A stretch of 64,000 nt of DNA from Sporosarcina limicola (lineage in GTDB: Bacteria > Bacillota > Bacilli > Bacillales_A > Planococcaceae). This document shows positions 1-8,557 of the stretch, one piece after another. The notes beneath the pieces were generated by a model that searched no databases, was not told the origin of the DNA, and worked only from the letters and a program-made list of their open reading frames with translations. Position 1 is the stretch's first letter; each line of letters opens with the position of its first letter. Location: contig NZ_JADBEL010000001.1 of assembly GCF_014873855.1 (NCBI RefSeq), forward strand, positions 221,198 through 285,197, in the 5' to 3' direction. Position numbers and translations under genes: made by a program.

Positions 1-395
1 GTTCAACCGACCAATTCCACTGCACAACCGACCATTCTTTCATTCAACCGACCAATTCCACTGCACAACCGACCATTCTTTCATTCAACCGACCAATTCC
101 ACTGCACAACCGACCATTCTTTCATTCAACCGACCAATCACATTGCACAAGCGACCATTCTTTCGTTCAACCGACCAATCACACTGCACAAGCAACTATT
201 CTTTCGTTCAACCGACCAATTCCACTGTACAAGCGACTATTCTTTCATTCAACCGATCTATCACACTGTACTAGCGACTATTCTTTCATTCAACCGACCA
301 ATCACACTGCACAACCGACTATTCTTTCGTTCAACCGACCCATTCCACTGTACAAGAAACTATTCTTTCATTCAACCGATCATTAACAGTTGCAC
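1..395. repeat. 41-bp tandem repeat array
   Basis: Direct tandem repeat with an exact 41-bp step: the phrase TTCAACCGA begins at 2, 43, 84, 125, 166, 207, 248, 289, 330 and 371. Each unit is itself two related halves of about 20.5 bp, each carrying CAACCGACCA or a variant. The left copies are nearly identical and the right copies decay. The array probably continues beyond the left edge and ends about 60 bases before the start of the response regulator. No conserved reading frame or palindromic unit supports a gene or CRISPR. Confidence 0.9.
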
Positions 396-455
396 AATTC
401 CTGTCTTGAGTATAATTTTGTAATGAACAGCGACACTGGAAGGAGGACCACTCCC

Positions 456-1157
456 TTGAAAATCCTAGTAATCGAAGACAACGAAAGCGTATCATCCATG
501 CTCGAACTATTCTTATCTAAAGAAGGAATCGATGGACAATTCGTTATGGATGGGCTCGATGGCTATCATCAAGCACGCGTAGGCGAATGGGATTGCTTAA
601 TCATCGACTGGATGCTTCCCGGAATGGACGGTGTAACGATTTGCCGCAAGCTTCGCGAAGAAAATTATTCAACACCCATCATCATGTTAACCGCTAAAGA
701 CAGCGAGTCGGAGCAAGTATTGGGACTTGAAATGGGCGCGGATGACTATGTCACGAAACCGTTTAGCCCGCTCGCGCTAATGGCCCGTATCAAAGCCGTG
801 ACACGCCGGTATTCTGCTCTAAAAGAGACCCTCCAAGAAGAGGGCGTCATTGAAAGCGCTCATTTTAGAATTAATTCAACTACGCGTGAAGTATTGCTCA
901 ACGGTAAACAAATACAAAATCTGACCCCAAAAGAATTCGATTTGCTCTGTCATTTCGTGCAACATCCAAAACAAGTATTTTCACGTGAACAGCTCCTCGA
1001 CCGCGTGTGGGGATACGATTTCTACGGGGATGACCGAACTGTCGACGTGCATATCAAGCGACTTCGCACGAAAATCTCGACGAACAATCAGACCTTTTTC
1101 CACACAATCTGGGGCGTCGGTTACCGATTCGATGAAACAATCGGTGAACGAAAATGA
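456..1157 (+). CDS. OmpR-family response regulator
   Basis: Two-component response regulator of about 233 residues. The receiver domain spans residues 1-118 with the acidic pair E7/D8, phospho-acceptor D51 (in LIIDWMLPG) and the conserved Lys in VTKPF. The C-terminal half is a winged-helix OmpR/PhoB DNA-binding domain ending in GVGYRF. An ATG at 390 is open in the same frame, but the TTG at 456 has AAGGAGG nine bases upstream and gives the usual family length, so I chose TTG. It overlaps the kinase by ATGA and is surely its partner. The stimulus cannot be read from the sequence. Confidence 0.93.
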   Translation: MKILVIEDNESVSSMLELFLSKEGIDGQFVMDGLDGYHQARVGEWDCLIIDWMLPGMDGVTICRKLREENYSTPIIMLTAKDSESEQVLGLEMGADDYVTKPFSPLALMARIKAVTRRYSALKETLQEEGVIESAHFRINSTTREVLLNGKQIQNLTPKEFDLLCHFVQHPKQVFSREQLLDRVWGYDFYGDDRTVDVHIKRLRTKISTNNQTFFHTIWGVGYRFDETIGERK

Positions 1158-2578
1158 AAATCAAATACTTATACCAACAGCTCGCAAGTCATGTCAGCGT
1201 GATTGTAATTGCTTTTTTAATCCTAAGTCTGCTCTTCTCCCACTACGTCGAGCAATTCGTCTATGATAATAAAACCGAGGAACTCGCAACCTACGGACAG
1301 GCTATTCTACGTGACATCGAGCGTGACCAGCTGAATTCAAGAAGGACATTGCAATCCTATGGTCATGTCCTCGATGCCCGCGATATTCAATACAGCCTCT
1401 TCAATGAAAAATCCGTCATTATCTACTCGACAGGCTTAAAGACGCCCCTTAACGAACTAAATGCAGAAGAATGGGCCAATATTAAAAACGGCCATACGGT
1501 TACCGTGAAACAGGATTTCAAACGGTTCGACGTTGGCGTCACGTTCGTTTTGCTCCCTTATGTCATTAACCACCAATTTGTCGGTGGGATCTTGTTAACC
1601 TCCCCCATCAAAGGCTCGCGGGAAGTCATTTCACAGATGAACAATTATTTAATCTACACAACAATCATCGCCCTCGCGGTTGCACTCCTTCTCAGTTGGA
1701 TATTATCGACTTTCCACGGAAGACGCATTAAACGGTTACAAGAGGCCACTTCCGCAGTTGCACAAGGCGATTATTCCGTACGGATTCCCTCTTCCGATTT
1801 TGATGAAATCAGTGAACTCGCTGATGATTTCAATGGTATGGTCGAAAAACTAAACGTTTCAATGGAAGAAATTGAAAATCTGGAAAATCGGCGTCGACAG
1901 TTCATGGCTGATGTTTCACATGAATTAAGAACGCCACTCACAACCATTCGCGGCATCATTGAAGGCTTACGCAACGACATGATTTCTGAATCTGAGAAAG
2001 GGAAAGGTCTTCAACTCGCCAGCAACGAAACGATGCGACTCATTCGTCTTGTCAATGAAAACCTCGACTACGAAAGAATCCGTTCCAATCAAGTGCAGTT
2101 GGTGAAACAGGATATCCAACTCGTCGAATTGCTGGAAATCATCAAAGAACAACTAAACGGTGCAGCAACGGAACGCGGAAATGACATCTTTGTCACGGCT
2201 AATTCCGCTATCCGCATATTTGCCGATTACGATCGGCTCACTCAGATTTTGATTAACATAACGAAAAACAGCATCCAGTTCACGGATAACGGAACGATTC
2301 ATCTACGTGGCTTCGCAAGTGATAGTGGAACAGTAATTGAAATTGAAGACACAGGCATTGGTATGGACTCCGATGAAATCGAGCGGATTTGGAGCCGATT
2401 TTACAAAGCTATCGTCTCGCGCACTACAAACCCATACGGCGAATTCGGACTCGGTCTGTCCATCGTGAAACAGCTCGTCACGATGCATAAGGGGACGATT
2501 AAAGTTACGAGCACAAAAGGGATTGGAACGAAATTCATAATTTCCTTGCCTACTAATAATCAAAAGGGAAAGCGCTAA
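1154..2578 (+). CDS. membrane sensor histidine kinase
   Basis: Sensor kinase of 474 residues that phosphorylates the preceding regulator. Order: first membrane helix (about 14-32), an extracytoplasmic sensor segment of about 130 residues, second helix (about 167-185), HAMP linker, HisKA with the phospho-accepting His (about residue 256, in SHELRTP), then a HATPase_c domain with an N box (NITKNS), G1 box (DTGIGM) and G2 box (GLGLSIVKQL). The ATGA overlap with the regulator shows translational coupling. An intrinsic terminator begins just before the stop codon. It resembles the kinases of small Bacillus OmpR-type pairs, but the ligand is unknown. Confidence 0.93.
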   Translation: MKIKYLYQQLASHVSVIVIAFLILSLLFSHYVEQFVYDNKTEELATYGQAILRDIERDQLNSRRTLQSYGHVLDARDIQYSLFNEKSVIIYSTGLKTPLNELNAEEWANIKNGHTVTVKQDFKRFDVGVTFVLLPYVINHQFVGGILLTSPIKGSREVISQMNNYLIYTTIIALAVALLLSWILSTFHGRRIKRLQEATSAVAQGDYSVRIPSSDFDEISELADDFNGMVEKLNVSMEEIENLENRRRQFMADVSHELRTPLTTIRGIIEGLRNDMISESEKGKGLQLASNETMRLIRLVNENLDYERIRSNQVQLVKQDIQLVELLEIIKEQLNGAATERGNDIFVTANSAIRIFADYDRLTQILINITKNSIQFTDNGTIHLRGFASDSGTVIEIEDTGIGMDSDEIERIWSRFYKAIVSRTTNPYGEFGLGLSIVKQLVTMHKGTIKVTSTKGIGTKFIISLPTNNQKGKR

Positions 2579-2593
2579 TGCTTTTCCTTTTTT
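2562..2593 (+). terminator. intrinsic terminator after the kinase
   Basis: Stem GGGAAAGC / GCTTTTCC with one G:T pair and a six-base loop, flanked by an A tract and followed by a T run. It overlaps the last codons of the kinase gene, so the two-component operon ends here. Confidence 0.8.
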
Positions 2594-2793
2594 ACTATTC
2601 AAAATAAGTATTGCTCCCCCTTTTCATCACCAAAAACTGTAAAAACTATGTGTAATACGTTTATTTCCAAGACAGCGCTTTCTTTTCCAGCTCTTTTAAA
2701 ATAGTATTCCAAAAACACAAAATACGCTTTTAATTTATAAAAATACGTGTTATTGTTGTTGAAATTCATTATTATTCGAAAGGATGAGAATAC

Positions 2794-3984
2794 ATGCCCC
2801 AAATGCTCGCTTTAGTTATTTTAGTCGCTATTCTATTTGTTGGAGATGTAATTGCAGTTCGAACAAAAGCTTGGATTCCATCCGTTTTCGTCTGCGCTGT
2901 ACTATTTTTACTTGGCTACTGGACGTTTTTCCCACAAGATATTGTCGCACTCTCCGGCGTGCCGCCTACTGTTGCGGTGATGATGATTTACCTACTCATC
3001 ACAAATATGGGTACATTATTGTCTATCCAACAACTGAAAGAACAATGGAAAACGATTTTAATCTCCATTGCTGGAATTTTGGGTATTATTGTCGCTTTAT
3101 TCGGAATTGGAACATTGTTATTTGATGTTAAAACCATCATCGTCGCCATTCCACCTCTCGTAGGCGGTGTCGTATCCGCTTTGATCATGTCAGAAGGGGC
3201 TGCAAATGCTGGTCTTGTCACGTTGTCTGTATTTGCCATCGTCATTTACGTTATGCAAGGCTTCGCTGGCTACCCACTTACGTCAATTGTTCTCAAAAAA
3301 GAAGGCAAGATGCTTCTTGGAAAATACCGAAGTGGCACCCTTGAAGTGAAAAGTGGAGATATCAACCCACTAACTCTGGAGCCCAAAAAAGAACTTAAAC
3401 TATTTAGTAAAATTCCGGAAAAATACAATACCAACTACTTCAAGTTTTTACGACTTGCGTTTGTTGGCTATCTCGCCTATCTCACATCTACACTGCTTGC
3501 ACCTATCGTGACCGTGAGCCCTTTTGTACTTTGCTTATTATTCGGGATCATCGCAACGAGCGTAGGATTCTTGGAGCGTCAAGTGCTACAAAAAGCGAAT
3601 GGCTTCGGATTAGCCATGATGGCACTGATGCTTTTCATATTTGACGGGTTAAAAAGTGCGACACCTTCTATGATGATGGAGATTCTGTACCCACTCATCG
3701 GCTGTATCGTTTTAGGCGTCATTGGAATGTACATCTTCTCATTACTTATCGGAAAAGTACTAAAAGTGAGCAAGGAAATGGCGTTCGCCGTATCCTTAAC
3801 TGCGTTATATGGCTTCCCAGCTGACTACATTATCACCAATGAAGTCATTAACTCGCTAACCGAAGATGAAAAGGAAAGAGAAGCATTGACGAGTCATATG
3901 ATGCCGCCTATGCTCGTTGGTGGATTCATAAGCGTCACAGTCGTATCAGTCATCCTAGCAGGCTTCTTTGTCGAATTCCTATAA
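2794..3984 (+). CDS. polytopic membrane transporter-like protein
   Basis: Hydrophobic protein of 396 residues with about ten membrane segments and a cytoplasmic loop near residues 170-215. Two similar halves each contain a re-entrant-looking Gly/Ala-rich stretch (GGVVSALIMSEGAANAG and YGFPADYIITNE), a layout like sodium:glutamate (GltS-type) symporters. I do not recognise the exact family. The start has AAAGGATG upstream. It lies 61 bases before an M20 amidohydrolase on the same strand, so the two may form an uptake-and-hydrolysis unit for an N-acyl amino acid or small peptide. That role is inference from context only. Confidence 0.75.
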   Translation: MPQMLALVILVAILFVGDVIAVRTKAWIPSVFVCAVLFLLGYWTFFPQDIVALSGVPPTVAVMMIYLLITNMGTLLSIQQLKEQWKTILISIAGILGIIVALFGIGTLLFDVKTIIVAIPPLVGGVVSALIMSEGAANAGLVTLSVFAIVIYVMQGFAGYPLTSIVLKKEGKMLLGKYRSGTLEVKSGDINPLTLEPKKELKLFSKIPEKYNTNYFKFLRLAFVGYLAYLTSTLLAPIVTVSPFVLCLLFGIIATSVGFLERQVLQKANGFGLAMMALMLFIFDGLKSATPSMMMEILYPLIGCIVLGVIGMYIFSLLIGKVLKVSKEMAFAVSLTALYGFPADYIITNEVINSLTEDEKEREALTSHMMPPMLVGGFISVTVVSVILAGFFVEFL

Positions 3985-4045
3985 GACGACCGTACGAATA
4001 CTTTTTTTAGGAATAGTAATATGATTAACGGAGGCTAAATGAGCT

Positions 4046-5221
4046 ATGATCAATCAGAGAATTAAAGACGCCATTACGCAGTCTAATGGCGAACTAATTG
4101 AGTTACGTCGCAAGCTTCATAGTGAACCGGAGTTGTCATTTGAAGAAGTGAAAACGACTGCCTTCATTTGTGAATACCTTGACGGACTTGGTATCCCCTA
4201 TCGTAGGACCGTACCAACTGGCGTAATCGCAGATATCCAAGGCATGAAAGCTGGCAAAACCGTCGCGCTTCGCGGTGATATGGATGCACTGTCTGTCGAC
4301 CAATTAAACACACATGTTCCATACGCCTCCAAAATAGAAGGGAAAATGCATGCATGCGGTCACGACGCGCATACGTCAATGCTTCTAATCGCGGCAAAAG
4401 CGTTAACTACTATAAAAGACGAGCTATCCGGTACCGTTCGCCTTCTATTCCAACCTGCTGAGGAAATTGCACAAGGGGCTAAAGCAATGGTCAAACAGGG
4501 TGCCATGGAAGGCGTTGATAACGTCTTCGGCATCCACATCTGGTCGCAAATGCCGACACATAAAGTAGCTTGTTCCCCAGGGCCTTCATTTGCGGCAGCC
4601 GACATTTTCAAAGTTCATTTCACTGGTAAAGGTGGCCATGGTGCCATTCCCCAAGACTGTATCGACGCTGCACTCGTTGCCTCTTCGTTCGTCTTAAATA
4701 TCCAAACCGTCATCTCACGGACAATTGATCCGCAAAGTCCCGCAGTTCTCACAGTTGGGAAAATGGATGTCGGCACACGATTCAACATTATTGCTGAAAA
4801 CGCCATGATTGAAGGAACAGTCCGTACGTTCGATCAAGACACGCGCAATCACATCGAAAAAAGCATCACGCAATACGCTGACAGTGTCGCCGCCATGTAT
4901 GGTGCAAAAGCGGAGGTCGAATATATTCGTGGAACCGAGCCAGTCATCAATGACGAAGAAAGCGCCAATCTTGTCCAGCAAGTTGCTGCTGAAGCGTTTG
5001 GATCAGACGTCTTGTTTGATGAAAAACCGACAATGGGCGCCGAAGACTTCTCATTCTTCCTTGATGAAGCACCCGGTAGCTTCGCACTTGTCGGCAGTGG
5101 TAATCCCAACAAAGATACAGAATGGTCGCACCACCACGGCAACTTTGACATCGATGAAGATGCGCTTGCTACGGGAGCGGAATTATACGCACAATACGCG
5201 TGGGCTTATTTGAATAAGTAA
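4046..5221 (+). CDS. M20-family amidohydrolase
   Basis: Cytoplasmic metallo-amidohydrolase of 391 residues in the M20D group (N-acyl-amino-acid, hippurate or IAA-amide hydrolases). Metal-binding signatures are visible: the RGDMDAL segment, the ACGHDAHTSM segment (metal-ligand Cys and His), the catalytic EE in PAEE, and a late H-H near SHHHGNFD. The dimerisation lid (about residues 180-295) carries GKGGHGA. The start follows GGAGG; an out-of-frame ATG eight bases upstream soon hits a stop. It is probably co-transcribed with the preceding transporter-like gene and ends at a strong terminator. The substrate cannot be told from sequence. Confidence 0.9.
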   Translation: MINQRIKDAITQSNGELIELRRKLHSEPELSFEEVKTTAFICEYLDGLGIPYRRTVPTGVIADIQGMKAGKTVALRGDMDALSVDQLNTHVPYASKIEGKMHACGHDAHTSMLLIAAKALTTIKDELSGTVRLLFQPAEEIAQGAKAMVKQGAMEGVDNVFGIHIWSQMPTHKVACSPGPSFAAADIFKVHFTGKGGHGAIPQDCIDAALVASSFVLNIQTVISRTIDPQSPAVLTVGKMDVGTRFNIIAENAMIEGTVRTFDQDTRNHIEKSITQYADSVAAMYGAKAEVEYIRGTEPVINDEESANLVQQVAAEAFGSDVLFDEKPTMGAEDFSFFLDEAPGSFALVGSGNPNKDTEWSHHHGNFDIDEDALATGAELYAQYAWAYLNK

Positions 5222-5229
5222 GATGTGGG

Positions 5230-5261
5230 ACGGAAAAGCTAATCAGCTTTTCCGTTTTTTT
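5230..5261 (+). terminator. intrinsic terminator after the M20 hydrolase
   Basis: Perfect 11-bp stem ACGGAAAAGCT / AGCTTTTCCGT with a four-base loop and a T run. Confidence 0.9.
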
Positions 5262-5270
5262 GTGCGTGGC

Positions 5271-5330
5271 GGTGATAAACCAGGTCAAGACGGTGATAAC
5301 TCGCTCCAAGGCCGTGATAAACCATTCATC
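5271..5330. repeat. 21-bp periodic repeat (GTGATAA motif)
   Basis: GTGATAA recurs at 5272, 5293 and 5314, exactly 21 bp apart, with variants of GGTGATAAACC. It starts directly behind the terminator of the M20 gene. A lone inverse of the same phrase (GGGTTTATCACC) occurs near 58755. Confidence 0.6.
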
Positions 5331-5382
5331 GTGCTAACTTTTCATTAAAGCGCAAGCATTTCAGAAACTCTACACTGTTTCA

Positions 5383-5412
5383 TAGACTGTTTCCGGGTTT
5401 CCTTGTTATAAT
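5383..5412 (+). promoter_or_regulatory. sigma-A-type promoter of the toxin-antitoxin pair
   Basis: TAGACT (5383-5388), an 18-bp spacer and a perfect TATAAT (5407-5412), 64 bases before the antitoxin start. Confidence 0.55.
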
Positions 5413-5475
5413 GATTTCAAAGATATCCGCATATACTTGTTTCACTTTGCATATACTGACAAGGAGGTGGCAACG

Positions 5476-5847
5476 ATGCCAGTAACCGCCGTAGGAAGTG
5501 ATAAGATGGAACGAAAAATAATTAGCGTTTCAAAAAAGCGCCAAATCACAATTCCATTAAAGTTTTTTAACGAACTTAATTTAGACAGTGAAGTCGAATG
5601 CTTCGTGGAAAACGATGTAATTGTCATACGCCCGCTACACAGGGATACAAGCGAGTTTTCATTAGAAATATTAAAGGATCTTGTCTCACAAGGCTTTTCC
5701 GGTGATGAATTGATAAAGCACTTTGAAATCTATAGCCGGACTATCCAGAAGTCTATAGGTACACTATTAGAAGAAGCCGATCAGATTGCAAGCGACGAAA
5801 AACGTGCCGCAAGTTTTGACGATGTGTTCGGTTCGGAGAATGGCTAA
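5476..5847 (+). CDS. AbrB/SpoVT-type antitoxin
   Basis: Protein of 123 residues. An N-terminal swapped-hairpin AbrB/MazE/SpoVT domain (KIISVSKKRQITIPLKF, then DVIVIRP) should bind DNA as a dimer, and a C-terminal alpha-helical segment probably wraps the toxin. The reading frame is open from 5437, but ATG 5476 has an ideal AAGGAGGTGG and is the sensible start. The stop codon overlaps the toxin start as TAATG, the tight coupling typical of antitoxin-toxin pairs. Expected to repress its own operon. Confidence 0.85.
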   Translation: MPVTAVGSDKMERKIISVSKKRQITIPLKFFNELNLDSEVECFVENDVIVIRPLHRDTSEFSLEILKDLVSQGFSGDELIKHFEIYSRTIQKSIGTLLEEADQIASDEKRAASFDDVFGSENG

Positions 5848-6137
5848 TGTATGAGTTGGTATTTGCATCAGCGGCAGAACGCTATTTTAAAAAGCTAATA
5901 GAAAAACCGTTAATCACAGCTTATAAAAATGAACTCTTACTGATTCGTGAAAATCCATATATTGGACAACCTAAACGGGGTAATTTAAGTGGGATTTATG
6001 GCTATGACGTGAACTATAGGGGCATTAATCACGAAATTGCTTATACGATTCATGAGGATAATGGTAAATTAATTGTCGTATTGCTAGCTGGAACAAGAGA
6101 AAATTTTTACGACGAATTGACCCGATCTTTAAAGTGA
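5847..6137 (+). CDS. RelE/ParE-family toxin
   Basis: Basic protein of 96 residues with the RelE/ParE/YoeB core: LVFASAAERYFKKL at the N-terminus, PKRGNLSGIYGYDVNYR in the middle strands, and a C-terminal beta strand VVLLAGTRENFYDEL. The family either cuts mRNA on the ribosome (RelE) or poisons gyrase (ParE). The YDVNYRGINHEIAYTI segment is compatible with either, so I do not choose. It shares one base with the antitoxin stop and no gene follows on this strand. Confidence 0.85.
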   Translation: MYELVFASAAERYFKKLIEKPLITAYKNELLLIRENPYIGQPKRGNLSGIYGYDVNYRGINHEIAYTIHEDNGKLIVVLLAGTRENFYDELTRSLK

Positions 6138-6184
6138 GTATTTCACAAGAACCATCATTTATTATGATGATCCTTTTTCCAACT

Positions 6185-6231
6185 AAAAACACCCTTCGCT
6201 TCCACTAAAAAAGTAGAAACGAAGGGTGCTT
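6185..6231 (-). terminator. terminator of the TetR gene (convergent region)
   Basis: Stem CACCCTTCG (6190-6198) with CGAAGGGTG (6220-6228), extended internally, followed on the minus strand by TTTTTAG. A weaker hairpin at 6149-6172 (ATCAT/ATGAT followed by CTTTTT) may end the toxin transcript on the plus strand. Confidence 0.85.
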
Positions 6232-6232
6232 T

Positions 6233-6820
6233 TCATTCAACGCAGATTGAATTGATATGGTACTCGATTGTTTTTATGACCCGCTCGCTATCCAAACGCT
6301 GCGGATCAAGCAACGCGTGCATGGCAATCCCGTCAATGAACGCATAAAGCCGCTCGATTTCAAGTTCCAGGTCGAGCCCTTCTTTCAATAATCCAGTTGC
6401 GTGCAAATAGCCGATAAACTTTTGCGTTCCTTCAAAAATACCGTCTTCCGGTACATTTGGGATATCTTTTCGATGCTTCACATACGCCGTGAACGCAAAC
6501 CAGACGCCCATTTCCGCAAGCGTTTCCGCGTTAACCGGCACAATTTCAAGTAAAACAGCAATGACCTTTTCCTTCGGCGGTATGTCACGCTTCATAACCG
6601 ATTCGATACGTGAATTCGCCCTTTCCAGTACAAGCGTCATCGCATAGACAAGCAAATCATTTTGGTTTTGAAAATAATGACGGAGTGCTCCAAGTGAAAG
6701 CCCCGCCTCTTCCGCAATATTCCGCACTGTCGCCCCTTCCATCCCTTTATCCAAAATGACACGCCACATCGCCTCGGCAATGCGCTTCTTTCTTTCCTCA
6801 TGATCTACAATTTTAGGCAT
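6233..6820 (-). CDS. TetR-family regulator (BetI-like C-terminus)
   Basis: Repressor of 195 residues. The N-terminal TetR helix-turn-helix (about residues 8-54) contains TVRNIAEEAGLSLGALRHYF. The all-helical C-terminal ligand domain has the BetI/TetR_C_6 flavour (MGVWFAFTAYVKHRKDIP). It is divergent from a membrane protein gene, and an AATACA/TGTATT palindrome lies in the shared spacer, so it most likely represses that gene. The inducer is unknown. Confidence 0.9.
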   Translation of the reverse strand: MPKIVDHEERKKRIAEAMWRVILDKGMEGATVRNIAEEAGLSLGALRHYFQNQNDLLVYAMTLVLERANSRIESVMKRDIPPKEKVIAVLLEIVPVNAETLAEMGVWFAFTAYVKHRKDIPNVPEDGIFEGTQKFIGYLHATGLLKEGLDLELEIERLYAFIDGIAMHALLDPQRLDSERVIKTIEYHINSICVE

Positions 6821-6867
6821 ACTCTTATTTTATCAGAAGAAAAATGATTAGCAATTAAACAACACAC

Positions 6868-6922
6868 TTGTATTAAATAAATAGCTTATGCTATGATAAA
6901 TACAAAACAATACAGTTGTATT
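6868..6922 (+). promoter_or_regulatory. promoter and TetR operator candidate
   Basis: A TTGTAT (6869-6874) and TATGAT (6893-6898) pair with an 18-bp spacer faces the membrane protein gene. Downstream lies the inverted repeat AATACA-GT-TGTATT (6909-6922), and a half site CTTGTATT overlaps the -35 box. Two such sites around a promoter next to a divergent TetR gene suggest an operator. Confidence 0.55.
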
Positions 6923-6938
6923 AAAAAGGGGTGCTTAG

Positions 6939-7481
6939 ATGAATTTTGTTGCTTGGACAATTGTTGCCTGCGAAATCGGGTTCTGGGTTGTTATCTTACT
7001 CGGCCTTTTAACCCGCTATATTTTCAACCGTGAGAAACTTGGCTTATTCTTTCTGGCGTTGACGCCTGTCATTGACCTTATTCTCCTCATCGTCACAGCA
7101 ACAGATTTATATAACGGAGCGACAGCAACGCAGGTTCACGCGATTTCAGCCATTTACCTCGGAGCATCGATTGCTTTTGGGAAAAGCATGATTCGATGGG
7201 CCGACGAACGGTTCCTTTATTATGTGAAGAAACAAGGAAAGAGACCCGTCCGTAAAACGGGAATGGACCACGCGCGTCACTCTATGAAAGGCTCTTTTCA
7301 GCATCTGCTTGCCTACATCATCGGCGCCGCATTCCTCGCCGTGATGATCTATTTCATAGACGACCCAACAAGATCGGAAGCATTATTCGGAACATTAAAA
7401 ACCTGGTCATTCATCCTCGGTATTGACTTCGTTATTTCAATCTCTTATTTCATTTGGCCAAGGCCTGCGAAAGTGAAGTGA
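6939..7481 (+). CDS. four-helix integral membrane protein of unknown function
   Basis: Protein of 180 residues with about four to five predicted membrane helices (residues 5-25, 36-54, 65-82, 124-142, 156-174) and a basic cytoplasmic loop KKQGKRPVRK between the third and fourth. I do not recognise a characterised family. A good AAGGGG site precedes the ATG. It is divergent from the TetR gene and overlaps the CPBP protease gene by GTGA, so the two are probably a TetR-controlled operon acting in the membrane. Confidence 0.75.
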   Translation: MNFVAWTIVACEIGFWVVILLGLLTRYIFNREKLGLFFLALTPVIDLILLIVTATDLYNGATATQVHAISAIYLGASIAFGKSMIRWADERFLYYVKKQGKRPVRKTGMDHARHSMKGSFQHLLAYIIGAAFLAVMIYFIDDPTRSEALFGTLKTWSFILGIDFVISISYFIWPRPAKVK

Positions 7482-8344
7482 ATGATGTGTTAAAAGCAAA
7501 GTCATGGTGGCTTTATCTCCTTCTCGGTTGGTTAACATTCGTAGTAGGATTACTCTTTGCTACAATCGTCGGCACTGCATTCCGGAATGCAGATGCGCCA
7601 AATTGGTTATGGCAAATTGTTCAAGCAATTATCGTTACAGGCACCGTGATACCTTCCATCTATTTATTGCAAAGAAAACTGGGGCTCAATCACTGGAATG
7701 ATTTAGGGTTGTCACGATTAAAAAAAGGAATTCCTTATGTGTTCATCGGAGCCGGTTTAGTCATTATCTTAGCTGGAACGGGGCTTATGATCGCTTATTC
7801 CCTAGGTTGGATCTATGATATCAGATTCCATTTTTCCTCTAAGCTTGTCTTAGCATTCCTCGTAAATGTACTATTCGCCTTCTTCTATGAGGCTTTTCCG
7901 GAGGAAGTCGTGTTTAGGGGGTATACATATCACATATTAACGATGCGGGTACCACGGATTGTAGCATTACTGGTTCAACCTGTTCTATTTGTCCTCGCAC
8001 CTCTTGCGGTTGTAAGTCTTCAAGAGCTAGTCGGCATAGGAGGTATGGTCATCACAGTCGATTACATCATACTTTTACTCGGGTTCGGTTTGATGCTTCA
8101 ATTTCTGCGTATTTTGACGAACAACCTCTGGACAAGTATCGGGTTTCATCTCGCTTTCTTGGAAGTGTCACGCTTTTTTATCCAACAACAAGAGCAGCGT
8201 TTTCTAAGTTTTAAAGAAGTAGAAGCGGGAACAGGAGACGTATTTGTAGCATTCTTTATGGTGATTGTTGTCGGGATTGTGTTGATGATGATTCTTTCCA
8301 TTGTATTGCGTAAAAAGATTCGTTGGTTTGAAAAGTCGGACTGA
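7478..8344 (+). CDS. CPBP-family intramembrane metalloprotease
   Basis: About 288 residues, multi-pass. The CPBP (Abi/CAAX-protease) signature EEVVFRG lies in a membrane-adjacent segment, with further downstream conserved positions (NNLWTSIGFHLAF, with the family His). The frame is open from 7454, but GTG 7478 overlaps the previous stop as GTGA and is the likelier start; GTG 7487 is an alternative. These proteases cut within membranes, and some bacterial members protect against bacteriocins or process signal peptides. Co-transcribed with the upstream membrane protein. Confidence 0.82.
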   Translation: MNDVLKAKSWWLYLLLGWLTFVVGLLFATIVGTAFRNADAPNWLWQIVQAIIVTGTVIPSIYLLQRKLGLNHWNDLGLSRLKKGIPYVFIGAGLVIILAGTGLMIAYSLGWIYDIRFHFSSKLVLAFLVNVLFAFFYEAFPEEVVFRGYTYHILTMRVPRIVALLVQPVLFVLAPLAVVSLQELVGIGGMVITVDYIILLLGFGLMLQFLRILTNNLWTSIGFHLAFLEVSRFFIQQQEQRFLSFKEVEAGTGDVFVAFFMVIVVGIVLMMILSIVLRKKIRWFEKSD

Positions 8345-8386
8345 AATGCTGTACGTATATGAACGTAAAAAGAAAGTAATTGCTAT

Positions 8387-8438
8387 GGGGTTGTCCTATA
8401 AGTCGAAATTTTGCCGACTTATGAGACAGCCCTTTTTT
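8387..8438 (+). terminator. long-stem intrinsic terminator
   Basis: An 18-bp arm GGGTTGTCCTATAAGTCG pairs with CGACTTATGAGACAGCCC at two mismatches, followed by TTTTTT. Confidence 0.9.
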
Positions 8439-8502
8439 CATGTATCGTGAGAAAGCAAGGAGATTCAAATGAAAAAGTTGCTAGTTTTCTTAATAAAAAC
8501 GA

Positions 8503-8542
8503 TTGACTCATATACCTAAGCGATATATAGTATCGATATATA
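8503..8542 (+). promoter_or_regulatory. PadR-operon promoter with direct-repeat operator
   Basis: TTGACT (8503-8508), a 17-bp spacer and TATAGT (8526-8531) make a strong sigma-A promoter. CGATATATA is repeated at 8521-8529 and 8534-8542, covering the -10 box and start point, with TATCGATA between. PadR proteins usually autoregulate, so this is the likely operator. Confidence 0.7.
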
Positions 8543-8557
8543 AAGAGGAGTGAAAAA

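Noticed and set aside
1..395. CRISPR array
   Set aside because: The whole 41-bp unit is repeated without unique spacers, copies decay smoothly, and there are no cas genes nearby.
985..1266. 93-codon plus-strand ORF across the regulator-kinase junction
   Set aside because: It lies out of frame inside two well-supported genes and has no ribosome site.
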